DNA of 64,000 bases from Planococcus halocryophilus. GTDB lineage: Bacteria > Bacillota > Bacilli > Bacillales_A > Planococcaceae. The position numbers and the translations under genes are program-made. Where the stretch lies: NCBI RefSeq assembly GCF_001687585.2, contig NZ_CP016537.2, forward strand, positions 2,700,001-2,764,000, written 5' to 3'. The stretch's first letter is position 1; each line of letters opens with the position of its first letter. This document shows, piece by piece, positions 9,352 through 18,635 of the stretch. The notes below the pieces were generated by a model, which ran no database searches, was not told where the DNA came from, and saw only the letters and a list, made by a program, of their open reading frames with translations.

Positions 9352-10308
9352 TTATTTGTGAAGTGGTTGATAAATATACTTCCGGTGTTTGCGTCCACCT
9401 ACTGGCTGGCAGTTGTTGTTGAGAAGAAATCGTTTAGCGATGTCTAAATTTTTAAGTCCGATAAAATCGCGGCATTCCGCTGTATTTATAGTAGATTTTA
9501 TTAGCATAAACCATTCTTGTAGTGTTTCGGTGTGAGCGTTTTTGCTGATAAGCCTGCACGTTTCGCATTCCCAAGTGACTTTGGTTCTCGTCATTTCCCC
9601 GAAATGACAGCGTGGACAAAAGACACCCTTTTCGATTTCGGATTGTTCAATTTGAAATTTTGGAGCGAGTGGAAAAGGTTGATAGCTTTGATGTGCTGCG
9701 AGGAATGAGTGGCCAAGCTGGTAGAGTTGTTCTATAGAAAGGATTGGCTTTGGCAAGTTTAAATTCGAAAGATAAAAGTTGAGTTCGCCGACCGCTAAAA
9801 TCCGGGCGTTTTGAGGCGCATTTTCGACGATTTGCGAAGGGTGAGCGATGACAATAATGCTAGAAATCGGCAAATTGCATCCAAGTGTTTTCATGAATTT
9901 TCCCATGCGCATCGCCGTTTCGTTCATTTGCGTGATAGGGCTTTTATAGCTCTTAATTTCTCCATCGGCCAAAATTGAATGGAGCGCACTCGGATTTTGT
10001 TTAAATTGCAGCTTCCCTGTAATGTTTTTGACTTCAAGCAAAATTACACAACTTTGCGTAATCAAAACGGTATCGACTTGAATTTTGTAAGGTGCGGGCA
10101 ATGAAAAATCTTGGATGAGTTGATACGCATAAGGCGGATCGAAATAATCGAGCGCTTCGTCCAAACGCTCTTCCCCACCAAAACCTGCTCTGGCATTGTT
10201 GAGGGTATTTTTGATGGTAGCGCGCTTTGGGTGAGTGGGTGAAATCCTTTTTAATAACGCTTCGTAGCCCATTATTTTTGCTGGTTTTTCTCGGTATTTA
10301 ATAATCAT
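9352..10308 (-). CDS. NERD domain protein with C-terminal zinc ribbon
   Basis: This cytoplasmic protein of 318 residues has a nuclease-related domain (NERD, about 40-150). It keeps the conserved VLITQSCVILLEVKNITGK core, which corresponds to the restriction-endonuclease-like E-x-K strand. A four-cysteine zinc ribbon follows (CPRCHF ... CETC, about 231-251). NERD proteins are commonly hypothetical in Bacillales, and a role in DNA processing is inferred only from the fold. The ATG is preceded by AAGGAGGGAG. The gene stands alone between two repeat-rich stretches. No partner gene suggests a defence system. Confidence 0.88.
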   Translation of the reverse strand: MIIKYREKPAKIMGYEALLKRISPTHPKRATIKNTLNNARAGFGGEERLDEALDYFDPPYAYQLIQDFSLPAPYKIQVDTVLITQSCVILLEVKNITGKLQFKQNPSALHSILADGEIKSYKSPITQMNETAMRMGKFMKTLGCNLPISSIIVIAHPSQIVENAPQNARILAVGELNFYLSNLNLPKPILSIEQLYQLGHSFLAAHQSYQPFPLAPKFQIEQSEIEKGVFCPRCHFGEMTRTKVTWECETCRLISKNAHTETLQEWFMLIKSTINTAECRDFIGLKNLDIAKRFLLNNNCQPVGGRKHRKYIYQPLHK

Positions 10309-10499
10309 AAACTCCCTCCTTTTTTATTAGTTTAGCAGGGTTTTTAGCGATTTGCCATTTATATCCAAATATGATTTTTGATATAGCTATGCGGGGCAAA
10401 TCTCAGATTTGGAGAGAGTGTGTGAGTATTGCTATATGAAGTTTCTATTAAAAGCACTCTCATCCAAACCCCTTAAAACCGATATACCCAACCCCAAAA

Positions 10500-10525
10500 G
10501 ACGCTTTTCGCGAGCGAAAAGCCAC
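10500..10525. repeat. Perfect hairpin upstream of the NERD gene
   Basis: GCTTTTCGC / GCGAAAAGC with a 2-nt loop forms a strong stem. It is 190 bp upstream of the NERD start and at the edge of repeat array 2. It could be a terminator for read-through from the right, but a proper U-tract is lacking. Confidence 0.45.
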
Positions 10526-10567
10526 AAAGCATAAGTGATTTTCTTTTTATACGAAGTTTTTGTTTTC

Positions 10568-11012
10568 TTACATGAACTTTCGAGCTCTTTACCTGAACTT
10601 TTAACACTCTTACATGAATTTTTCGCTTCTTTACATGAATCCAGCATCTTTACAGCCACTTTCCCTCTTCTTACATGAACTTTCGAGCTCTTTACATGAA
10701 CTTTTCACTTCTTTACATGAATCGCACTTCTTACAGCAATTTTTCCTCCTCTTACATGAACTTTCGAGCTCTTTACCTGAACTTTTCACTTCTTTACATG
10801 AATCGCACTTCTTACAGCAATTTTTCCTCTTCTTACATGAACTTTCGAGCTCTTTACCTGAACTTTTTCCGCTCTTACCTGAACTTTTCGCTTCTTTACA
10901 TGAATCGCACTTCTTACAGCAACTTTTCCTCTTCTTACATGAACTTTCGAGCTCTTTACCTGAACTTTTCACACTCTTACATGAATTTTTCGCTTCTTTA
11001 TCTGAATCGCAA
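10568..11012. repeat. Repeat array 2: 21-bp units with TTACATGAACTTTT core
   Basis: About 20 units of 21 bp with cores TTACATGAACTTTC, TTACCTGAACTTTT and TTACAGCAATTTTT, plus shorter 18-19 bp units beginning TTACATGAATCG. The short unit recurs at 10633, 10715, 10796 and 10898, giving higher-order steps of 82, 81 and 102 bp. It has the same orientation as arrays 1 and 3. It occupies the space between the RocB-like gene and the NERD gene. Since most units are a multiple of three bases, long low-complexity frames (SSCKK..., LLHELSS...) are open on both strands; they have no proper ribosome sites and are not called. Confidence 0.9.
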
Positions 11013-11020
11013 TTCCCTAC

Positions 11021-11052
11021 AAAAAAAAAGCCGCCTTAGTGGCGACTTTTTA
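11021..11052 (-). terminator. Terminator overlapping the RocB-like stop codon
   Basis: AAAAAGTCGCC / GGCGGCTTTTT with one mismatch encloses the TAA stop (11036-11038) and is followed by a run of nine Ts on the minus strand. Confidence 0.75.
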
Positions 11053-12649
11053 CGGGTATCGAGAGGATCATGTCTTCTAACAGTACTGGCATTTCTTCGA
11101 ATGTGTTTTTGATGTGTAGTCGTTCTGTACGTTTGTGGGCATCTTTTCCGTAAGGACCGACGTTTAAGACAGGCGCCTTTAGCTGTTTCATCGCTTGGAA
11201 TGGGATGCTGTATGAATCGCCATAAACAGGTGTGTTATTTTCGTACGCTACCCAGCCGTCACTTTGGTCGTTGTAGCTGACGTAGCTTAAGTCTGAGATG
11301 CCGTTGAAGAAATGACCTTGTTTGACTTCGAGGTCAAATTTTTCTTTGGCGTTTGCTGTGACTTGTTCGACGCATCGTTTAACGAGTTCATTTTCGGAAG
11401 AGTTGACGGACGGGTAATAAGGTGGTGCAAACATAAGCACCATTGCCGGCGTCAATTCTTGGCAGTTAATGAGCAAGATGTCTGCGACGTGCATAGATTT
11501 TTCACGGATGTCTAAATCCGGCATCATTAATGTGTCGTGCAATAAGTCTGTGATGTAGTCGTGGCCGAATTTATTGCGTGCGTATTGGATTAGTTTTTCA
11601 TAACGCATGACGTTGATACCACCGACGGGTTCGATATTTTCACGTTCGCACATGGCGTGGTAATCCCGTTCGCAATGGGCTGCTGCTTCGATTGCGATGT
11701 TCTCAAAAATGTCGAAAACTTCTCCTGCGTTGCGTTCCATTGTGAAAACGTTGTACATCGCAGAAGTGCGGTAAGGCGTTTGTGCTGAGTATTCTAGTTT
11801 CATATCACGTTGCGTTAGCGTTACTGGCAACGGTGTTGTTTCTCCGTAAACCACTTCTTTAAAGCTTGTGTTCCATTCCATACGATGTGTTAAGTAAGTT
11901 GAGATATAGCTCGATGTGATGCCTGATAGCGGTTCCCCAACATGGGTTTCTTTACCATAAAATAAAGCGGAGGGCATAATTTTCCCAATAGATCCCGTAT
12001 ATAAATAATGGGAGGTATCTCCGGGTTTCATTCCAAAGACAGGCTCACCGTTTAAGAATAGAATATATTCTAAGCCGTGCTCACGCTCAAGGTCGAGCAA
12101 TCTCGATACTCCGTAGCGCATGCCTGCTGAGTTTACTTCTTCGTCTGGAACTGTTAAGAGCAGTAAGTTGATCGGCCAATTTTCGATAGAAGCTTTTTCA
12201 ATCAATGACATGTGAAGCGCAAGTCCGGCTTTCATGTCCATCGTGCCACGGCCAAATAAATATTCTCCTGAATCGAGATCACTTAATGTATCGGCATCTA
12301 ATTCGTCGCGAATAAGTTTAAAGGCTTCGCCTAATTCTTCCGGACTACATGCTAAAGGTTCCAAATCGCCATATTCCCCTGTGTGCACAGTATCAAAATG
12401 GCTAAGCAAGACGATGGTATCCACTGCTTCTGGATGTTTGTAAAGTGCAGTGATGCTTTGGCGTTCCCAATTCACTTCACTTGCGCTAATATATTCAGGA
12501 TGTTCCTGGTAATATGGTAGCTCCATCAATTTCTCTTTTAGCTTGTAAGAAAATTCCACTTCTCCATCTGTTAAAGTCATACTTTTCCAGCTGACAAGTT
12601 CACATAATAATTCCTGTAATTTTTCTGGCGTTCCCCATAATGTAGCCAC
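11036..12649 (-). CDS. M20 family metallohydrolase, RocB-like
   Basis: This 537-residue cytoplasmic hydrolase matches the RocB family, which in Bacillus is tied to arginine use although its exact reaction is unclear. The M20 metal motifs are visible: LLSHFDTVHTGEY (about 80-92), LFGRGTMDMKAGLAL (about 127-142) and TVPDEEVNSAG (about 165-176). The extended C-terminal half is typical of RocB. The ATG has only a weak upstream GAGTGAAGAG ribosome site. No rocA, rocD or rocF lies nearby, so the link with arginine rests on family membership alone. Confidence 0.85.
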   Translation of the reverse strand: MATLWGTPEKLQELLCELVSWKSMTLTDGEVEFSYKLKEKLMELPYYQEHPEYISASEVNWERQSITALYKHPEAVDTIVLLSHFDTVHTGEYGDLEPLACSPEELGEAFKLIRDELDADTLSDLDSGEYLFGRGTMDMKAGLALHMSLIEKASIENWPINLLLLTVPDEEVNSAGMRYGVSRLLDLEREHGLEYILFLNGEPVFGMKPGDTSHYLYTGSIGKIMPSALFYGKETHVGEPLSGITSSYISTYLTHRMEWNTSFKEVVYGETTPLPVTLTQRDMKLEYSAQTPYRTSAMYNVFTMERNAGEVFDIFENIAIEAAAHCERDYHAMCERENIEPVGGINVMRYEKLIQYARNKFGHDYITDLLHDTLMMPDLDIREKSMHVADILLINCQELTPAMVLMFAPPYYPSVNSSENELVKRCVEQVTANAKEKFDLEVKQGHFFNGISDLSYVSYNDQSDGWVAYENNTPVYGDSYSIPFQAMKQLKAPVLNVGPYGKDAHKRTERLHIKNTFEEMPVLLEDMILSIPVKSRH

Positions 12650-12792
12650 GGCTCTTCACTCCTCTAGTTGCTTAAAGCTATCTATTTATCTATCTACTTC
12701 TCATTATAGTTACTTGTACTCCAAATAAAAAGAGGGCTGCAAAAAAACTCCTATGTTCGTAATACATTGACTTTTTCTCGAATCCCCCCCAC

Positions 12793-12824
12793 AAAAAACG
12801 ACTCAACGTGCGAGCCGCTTTTTG
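12793..12824 (-). terminator. Terminator overlapping the end of the EamA gene
   Basis: AAAAAGCGGCTC / GAGTCGTTTTTT with a 7-nt loop (one G-U pair) overlaps the last codons and stop of the transporter. Confidence 0.75.
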
Positions 12825-13717
12825 CGTTTTTTCAATAAGTCTTCCGCTGCACCTGAACCGAATAACACACCGATTACAATAAGTACTAATCCGTAAATAT
12901 GACCAGAAGTGATTTTTTCGTTTAATAACACACTTGCGCCGACTAATGAAAACAAGGTATTCAAGTTCATGAAGATCGCCGCTTTTGTTGGTCCTGCTTG
13001 TCCAATTGAGTAATTGTAGAGCATATGGCCAACCGCTGTTCCGAGCATCGCGGAGAACACAAAAGCGATCCAAAATGATATAGGCACTGACGCGAACGCT
13101 TGGATTTCCCCTGGTTCTTGTATGAGTGAAATGATAAACAATACGAGTGAACCTGTCACAAACATATAACCTGTCAAAATGCGTGGATCAAGTGTACGAG
13201 CTGCATTGGCAATAACAATATAGCTCAACACTTGAGCCAATATGGATATGAAAACAAAGATATCTCCTACGTTTAACCCAGATGTCGCACCACTTCCAAC
13301 CATCACTGTCGCAGCCACACCGGCAAACCCAATGACCACACCGAGCCATTGCAGTTTTGACGGGTAATTGCGCATAATGAGCGACACAAGCACAGCTGTT
13401 AACATTGGACCCGTCCCTAAAATCAATCCGGCATTTGAACCCGTCGTAATCGATAAGCCACTTGATAAGAAATAATGATGTGCCACAACATTAAGTAAAG
13501 ACCCGAGAAATATAAATTTCCATTCATTTTTGGCTGGCCAGCGTAACATTTTAAAGCTTGCGAGTATGGCCATTACCGATAATCCCGCTAACAAAATACG
13601 AAAAGCCGTTAACGTGACAGGGTCTACATAACCCAACATGTATTTGACAGCTGATAAATTAAAGCCCCACACAATCATTACAGCTGTTAAGATGCCGTAG
13701 ATTTTCCATTTATTCAA
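12803..13717 (-). CDS. EamA/DMT family transporter
   Basis: This is a ten-helix inner-membrane permease of the drug/metabolite transporter superfamily, 304 residues, with two EamA repeats (about 5-140 and 150-290). The internal GTAVGHMLYNYSIGQAGPTKAAIFMNL segment is the standard signature of the second repeat, and the end is basic (KKRKKRLAR). Members export amino acids or metabolites; the substrate is not predictable. The ATG follows GAAAGAAGG. It sits 43 bp after the panF remnant on the same strand and may share its transcript. Confidence 0.9.
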   Translation of the reverse strand: MNKWKIYGILTAVMIVWGFNLSAVKYMLGYVDPVTLTAFRILLAGLSVMAILASFKMLRWPAKNEWKFIFLGSLLNVVAHHYFLSSGLSITTGSNAGLILGTGPMLTAVLVSLIMRNYPSKLQWLGVVIGFAGVAATVMVGSGATSGLNVGDIFVFISILAQVLSYIVIANAARTLDPRILTGYMFVTGSLVLFIISLIQEPGEIQAFASVPISFWIAFVFSAMLGTAVGHMLYNYSIGQAGPTKAAIFMNLNTLFSLVGASVLLNEKITSGHIYGLVLIVIGVLFGSGAAEDLLKKRKKRLAR

Positions 13718-13760
13718 TCGCCAAGACCTTCTTTCGACTTTCCGCAGAGAAGTCTTTATT

Positions 13761-15220
13761 TTATTTATTTAATTGAACATTGTATTGATAAGCTTTTCTG
13801 TCGATCAACAAACTAAAGGCGATAAAAGCTGCAAGTGACAATAGCACGGGCAGCGTCACCGTATGTACGCCGAACAAATTGCCGTTTTCGATATTGTAAA
13901 AATGGATGGCGATATAACTCATAATCCCCGTCGCCATTGATGCAATCGCTCCGTATTTATTGCCCCATTTCCAATACAAACCAAGAACAATCGGCCAAAT
14001 AAACGCCGCTTCTAACCCCCGAATGCGAATAAATTCAAAAAAATCAGCAGCTCTGGCGGATTTAAGGCAAGTAAGAAAACGATAATTCCAAGTATGCCTG
14101 TAACGCCAAACGAGATCCGTTTAATGGTTTTCATTGTGGCGTCAGGTTTCACATAATTCAAGTAAACGTCTTTAACAATCGACGAACTGACAAGTAATAA
14201 TAATGAATCGACTGTCGACATAATAGCCGCCATTGGAGCAGCAAGTACGATGCCTGCAACCCACGGCGGCAAAGTTTCTAGCGCAATAAGCGGAATGACT
14301 TTGTCTCCAATTTCAATGCCTGGCATAACCGGACGTGCAAAGACACCGATCAAATGCATATTAAGCATAATAAATCCCGTAACGATTGTGCCGATAATTA
14401 ACGCCCGATGCATTGAACGTGAATTTTTATACGACATGGCGCGTACTGCAATTTGTGGCAAGCCGACAACGCCGACTCCAACCAATATCCAAAATGATGA
14501 TACGTAAGCGGCAGTCAAATTACCATCTGCGCCGTATGGCGTAACCAAGTTCGGGTTTTCATTGATCAAATCGTTGACGATATTGGGAATCCCGCCACCT
14601 GCGATAATAACAGCGATCAATAATACAAGCGTTCCGACGAGCATCACCGCTCCTTGCACGGCATCAGTTAAGGCAACCGCGCGGAAACCACCAATGGTCA
14701 CATACACCAGCACACTAATAGCAAATAAAAATAAGGCCGAGTTATACGATAAGCCTGTCAGTGATTCGACGAGACGTGCGCCCCCAATCCATTGTGCGGC
14801 CATGGCAGAAAACAAGAAAACGATAATGCTAAAAGCAGATAATAACACAACAATCGTACTATTGTAGCGAGCTTTCAAAAAATCAATCATCGTAATCGCT
14901 TTATAGCGACGCGCCATAATGGCGTATTTTTTCCCTAGAATCATCAAAACGAAATAGCCTGTTACCACTTGCGCCATAGCGAGCAGTACCCAACCAAAGC
15001 CCATCGTATAGGCAGTTCCAGGGCCGCCAAGAAAACTCGATGCACTGCCATATGTTGCGACCATTGTCATAGCTAATACGAAACCACCTAGTTCACGACC
15101 ACCTAAAAAATAATCACTAATAAAGTTAGAAGATGCCGATAGTTTCCGGCTCGACCAATAGCCGATAAAAAAGATAATCAATAAAAATGCCAGCATAGGG
15201 ACTAATACTGCGTAATTCAT
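13761..15220 (-). pseudogene. panF: Sodium/pantothenate symporter panF, frameshifted
   Basis: The first 402 codons (15220-14012) are a sodium:solute symporter matching PanF: NFISDYFLGGRELGGFVLAMTM, the GSASSFLGGPGTAY loop and LNLFAFGG. The frame then hits TAG (14012-14014) right after a G5 run (C5 on +, 14016-14020). In the +1-shifted frame the protein continues without a break as LEAAFIWPIVLGLYWKWGNKYG... to a stop at 13761, giving a normal total length of about 485. Restoring one base in the G run would recreate an intact gene. So either this is a recent one-base deletion, a phase-variable homopolymer or a sequencing error. The ATG overlaps the yhdT stop as ATGA, the classic yhdT-panF pair. 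Confidence 0.88.
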
Positions 15221-15495
15221 CAGACATCCCCCTCTTCATCAAATGGGACTTCGGTGAAGAAGAATTTAACGATGACAATCACCAACACGCAGATCAGCAC
15301 AAAGCCGACAACGCAGCTATAAAAAAACCAATCTGGTAAGCCGAAAATATAACTATATTCTTCAACAGGACGTGAGCCTAAACCATATGCAAAACCAAAC
15401 CACCAAATAAAATTAAATATCGCCAAGCCTACACCAATCCACGCTTCTCGGTGAGCTATTTTAAAACGCCAATCCGTTTCTTCCATCCCATACAC
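15220..15495 (-). CDS. yhdT: YhdT family membrane protein
   Basis: This 91-residue protein has two membrane helices (about 21-40 and 58-82) and a conserved N-terminal WRFKIAHREAWIGVGLAIFNFIWWF motif of the YhdT (DUF997) family. YhdT is nearly always encoded directly before panF, and here the stop overlaps the panF start by four bases. A role as an accessory to the pantothenate symporter is inferred from this coupling only. The coding frame is intact although panF downstream is broken. The ribosome site is weak (GGACGGGAGTG). Confidence 0.85.
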   Translation of the reverse strand: MYGMEETDWRFKIAHREAWIGVGLAIFNFIWWFGFAYGLGSRPVEEYSYIFGLPDWFFYSCVVGFVLICVLVIVIVKFFFTEVPFDEEGDV

Positions 15496-15582
15496 TCCCG
15501 TCCGTTTTTCTTAATCTCCATCTATCGTACACTATTGTCTGCTCTAGATTAACCCGATTGACTTGCTTTTATAACAGCTAAA

Positions 15583-15612
15583 AACCCGAAAGCAGTGGCT
15601 CTCGGGTTGATC
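15583..15612 (-). terminator. Terminator of the HlyD-like gene
   Basis: AACCCGA(G) / (C)TCGGGTT with further pairing of the loop (AGCC/GGCT region) is followed by TTTTAGC on the minus strand, 8 nt after the stop. Confidence 0.75.
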
Positions 15613-15619
15613 TGGTCTA

Positions 15620-16918
15620 TTAACGTGCCAGTAAATATTCAACATACGCACGCCAATCCGTGTTTTTGGCGACTTCAAAATCAGGTTGATGACTCGGGAA
15701 AGGCATAAAGACTTTCGGAGGCGCAACAAAATGTTCCAGTTTCTCTTCGTGAATCACAACGGTGCCAGCTTCAGGACCTTTTGCCAATACTGCTTTTGCT
15801 CCTTTTTCAAACTCAGCAGTTACAGGTACCGTCTTTGGTCGCCCGTTAATGTTCAAGGTATGCGCTTTTCCAACTTCTCCGTCATAATCGAACAGCCATG
15901 GTGTTGGAAGTGCTACCGCATTTTCTGCTGTTTCTAACGTGATTGCTGTATTGACATTGCTACCGAAAGGCAATTTGCTTTCGACCGGCAACTCTACTGC
16001 AATTCGTATTTCATAATACGCTAGTGGATTGTTTTGTTCTTGTGGTTCTAATTCACGATAAGCTTCTAGCCATCTCGACTCTTCAGCAGGCATCTCGGAA
16101 ACACTTTGAACCGTTCCTTTAGCGATACCTTCAATGCCTTCTCCTTGAATTTTGACTGAATCTGCCACTTCGACTAATGGCCATTCGTCTTCAAGTACAT
16201 AGCTGAGGAATATTTTTTCATTCGAATAAATTTCAATGCTTAGCGGTTCTGTTTCTCGGTTGATTTTGGATACCACGCCATCTACTGGGCTGATGACTGA
16301 CGGATTCGAAAGACTTTGCGCTAATTGCGCCTCTAGCACCGCTAATTGCGATTCGATCGAAGCGAGTTCTTGTTCAGCTTGAGCGATGCCTGCAGCGTAT
16401 GAACCATCTTGTGGGACCGCTACTCCAACAGAAACATTGACATCAAACTCAATGGTCTCTCCGTCTTCATTGGTGATTTCGGAATTATTGGATGCATCTT
16501 GTGAAACCGGTCCACTTTGAGAAGATTTAGCCTGCTGAAGCGTGGCGAGTGAACTACTCACTTCGTTACGCTGACCTTCCAACGCAATTTTCTGCGTTTC
16601 CCATACCGCTCGCTGATCCGCCGTTTCCGCTTCATTTAATACAGCCAGTTCTGATCCAGCGGTTACACTGTCACCTTCTTGAACCGTCCATTGCTGCAGC
16701 GCTTCATGGTCCTGCACATAAATATCCACAGTTTCTTGCGGTGCCGTCAATGCCTCTTTAAACAAATCGATGGTGTATGTACCGGTGTACGCTTGTTCAT
16801 AATCGCTGACATAGACACTTTTCGGCAAAATGCTTTTCTCGCCAAACATTAAAAGGCCATTAGCCGTTAAAAAAGCCACCACTGCAACAGACAACCCAAC
16901 AAAATAAAATCTATTCAA
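15620..16918 (-). CDS. HlyD-family membrane fusion / efflux adaptor protein
   Basis: About 432 residues. The start is placed at TTG 16918 because GGGGGGAG lies 6 nt upstream; an ATG at 16933 is possible but poorly spaced. One N-terminal helix anchors the protein (about 3-24). A biotinyl-lipoyl-like half domain (EGDSVTAGSELAVLNEAE) and a predicted coiled-coil (about 105-205, rich in Q/E/A) follow. A second half (NPSVISPVDGVVSKINRETEPL) and a beta-barrel come next. This is the layout of adaptors that work with ABC exporters such as YknX. It overlaps the Yip1-like gene by 8 bases. No YknY or YknZ homologue follows, which is unusual. Confidence 0.82.
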   Translation of the reverse strand: MNRFYFVGLSVAVVAFLTANGLLMFGEKSILPKSVYVSDYEQAYTGTYTIDLFKEALTAPQETVDIYVQDHEALQQWTVQEGDSVTAGSELAVLNEAETADQRAVWETQKIALEGQRNEVSSSLATLQQAKSSQSGPVSQDASNNSEITNEDGETIEFDVNVSVGVAVPQDGSYAAGIAQAEQELASIESQLAVLEAQLAQSLSNPSVISPVDGVVSKINRETEPLSIEIYSNEKIFLSYVLEDEWPLVEVADSVKIQGEGIEGIAKGTVQSVSEMPAEESRWLEAYRELEPQEQNNPLAYYEIRIAVELPVESKLPFGSNVNTAITLETAENAVALPTPWLFDYDGEVGKAHTLNINGRPKTVPVTAEFEKGAKAVLAKGPEAGTVVIHEEKLEHFVAPPKVFMPFPSHQPDFEVAKNTDWRAYVEYLLAR

Positions 16919-17603
16919 AAAGACTCCCCCCATCCATAAAACCGCTCAGCATATCATCCGTCGGAATCAAACTAAACGATGCGACAATTAACGCCGCCAA
17001 TATGTGGAGCATGATCAAGCCAAATAAAATCAGTTTCGGGTTAATTGTTGTAAAGCTGCGGATAAATCGATATTGTACGGCAATAATTAGCGACGTGAAA
17101 AGCGTCAGTTGATTAAAGAAATAAATCAAAAAGTGATGATCTAAAAATGTAGCGGCAATCGGTCCAAACGAGAAAATCGATACGGACATCGTAAAGCCGG
17201 TCAACGCAAACAATAAGAATATCAATCCTTTTTCAATAATCAGCAACGCAAGCACGTATAGTTGCATAATGAGTGCCGCGCGCCAAGCCATTTTCACGAT
17301 TTTCCCGAACAAAAAAGCCGCTCCGTAAAGGTGAAAAGCCAAATAAAAACCTGCCCAAAGAAGTGTCCCCACAAGAGAAGTCCAGCGGGCTAATGTATAA
17401 GCATCCCACATTCCTGCTGCTAAAATCGGCGTCAATGAATCTGTATTCATGCCCCAGATCTCACCCATTGCGAATACGATAAGGCCCATCGCAAAGATCC
17501 AGGCAATGCGCTTGTTGACATCGCGCATTTCTGTCGTTTTTATATTATGTATAAGTTGTCCTTGTCTCGGGAAAAAGTGCCAGAATTTGAAATCTGATAT
17601 CAT
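16911..17603 (-). CDS. Yip1-like multi-pass membrane protein (YknW-like context)
   Basis: A 230-residue protein with five to six membrane helices and a soluble N-terminal segment (MISDFKFWHFFPRQG). I start it at ATG 17601-17603, 8 nt after AAAGGA, rather than at an upstream in-frame TTG. The helix pattern and pairing with an HlyD adaptor resemble Bacillus YknW, a Yip1-domain protein needed for assembly of the YknXYZ exporter, but sequence identity cannot be checked here. Its stop overlaps the HlyD start, so the two are translationally coupled. The function is otherwise unknown. Confidence 0.7.
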   Translation of the reverse strand: MISDFKFWHFFPRQGQLIHNIKTTEMRDVNKRIAWIFAMGLIVFAMGEIWGMNTDSLTPILAAGMWDAYTLARWTSLVGTLLWAGFYLAFHLYGAAFLFGKIVKMAWRAALIMQLYVLALLIIEKGLIFLLFALTGFTMSVSIFSFGPIAATFLDHHFLIYFFNQLTLFTSLIIAVQYRFIRSFTTINPKLILFGLIMLHILAALIVASFSLIPTDDMLSGFMDGGSLFE

Positions 17604-17774
17604 GCGTAAAGTTCCTTTCAAGGCAATTGACGTTCTGCTTCACTATACTTTACCAAAAAAGTGTCATCTTTGGAACGCATTAGCTGGCACATTCTTCAAT
17701 ATTTAAACCGTTTGAGCCAAAAGACATAGCAGCGTGGTTGCAGTGTTGTCGTGGCTATGATGGATTTTTGTTTT

Positions 17775-18570
17775 AGTTGAACTTTTTTGGCTTTTACATG
17801 AACTTTTTGAGTGGTTACCTGAACTTTGCTGGCTCTTACATGAACTTTTCACTCTTTTACATGAATGGATACTTTTACAGCAACTTTTTCTCCCCTTACC
17901 CGAACTTTTGAGCTCTTTACCTGAACTTTTTTCACTCTTACATGAACTTTTCACTTCTTTACATGAATCCATGCTCTTACAACAACTTTGCCTCCTCTTA
18001 CCCGAACTTTTGAGCTCTTTACCTGAACTTTTTTCACTCTTACATGAACTTTTCACTTCTTTACATGAATCCATGCTCTTACAACAACTTTTCCTCCTCT
18101 TACCTGAACTTTTGAGCTCTTTACCTGAACTTTTTTCACTCTTACATGAACTTTTCACTTCTTTACATGAATCCATGCTCTTACAACAACTTTGCCTCCT
18201 CTTACCCGAACTTTTGAGCTCTTTACCTGAACTTTTTTCACTCTTACATGAACTTTTCACTTCTTTACATGAATCCATGCTCTTACAACAACTTTTCCTC
18301 CTCTTACCTGAACTTTTGAGCTCTTTACCTGAACTTTTTTCACTCTTACATGAACTTTTCACTTCTTTACATAAATCCATGCTCTTTCAGCAACTTTTTC
18401 TCCTCTTACCCGAACTTTTCTGGCTCTTACATGAACTTTTTTCACTCTTACCTAAACTTTTCACTTCTTTACATGAATCTACGCTCTTACAGCAACTTTG
18501 CCTCCTCTTACCCGAACTTTCCAGCTCTTTACCTGAACTTTTCCCCCTTTTACATGAACCCTCCCATATT
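17775..18570. repeat. Repeat array 3: 102-bp higher-order repeat of 21-bp units
   Basis: This is the most regular of the three related arrays. Each 102-bp block is four 21-bp units plus one 18-bp unit. The 18-bp unit (TTACATGAATCCATGCTC) recurs at exact 102-bp steps, with markers at 17859, 17961, 18063, 18165, 18267, 18369 and 18471. Blocks starting at 17961 and 18165 share G/C variants (TTTGCC, TTACCC), while those at 18063 and 18267 share T/T variants. Therefore 17963-18166 and 18167-18370 are identical 204-bp copies. It fills the gap between the Yip1-like gene and the DUF2187 gene. The long frames it opens on both strands are artefacts. Confidence 0.93.
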
Positions 18571-18635
18571 TCACCCAAGTGCACATAAAATCTCTATTTC
18601 GTTCACATAGCAACAACTCCCCAAAAAATCCAAAC

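Noticed and set aside
10631..11112. Open frames across array 2 (SSCKK, LLHELSS, YMNFSS types)
   Set aside because: They arise because most repeat units are a multiple of three bases; low complexity, open on both strands, no ribosome sites.
12690..13073. 127-residue minus-strand frame
   Set aside because: Overlaps the EamA gene in another frame and has no ribosome site or family signal.
14012..14025. Programmed -1/+1 frameshift in panF
   Set aside because: No canonical slippery heptamer plus stimulatory structure was seen, and panF is not known to use recoding; a simple indel is more likely.
17703..18610. 225-226 residue frames across array 3 on both strands
   Set aside because: Same 21/18-bp repeat artefact; the protein repeats only reflect the DNA repeat.
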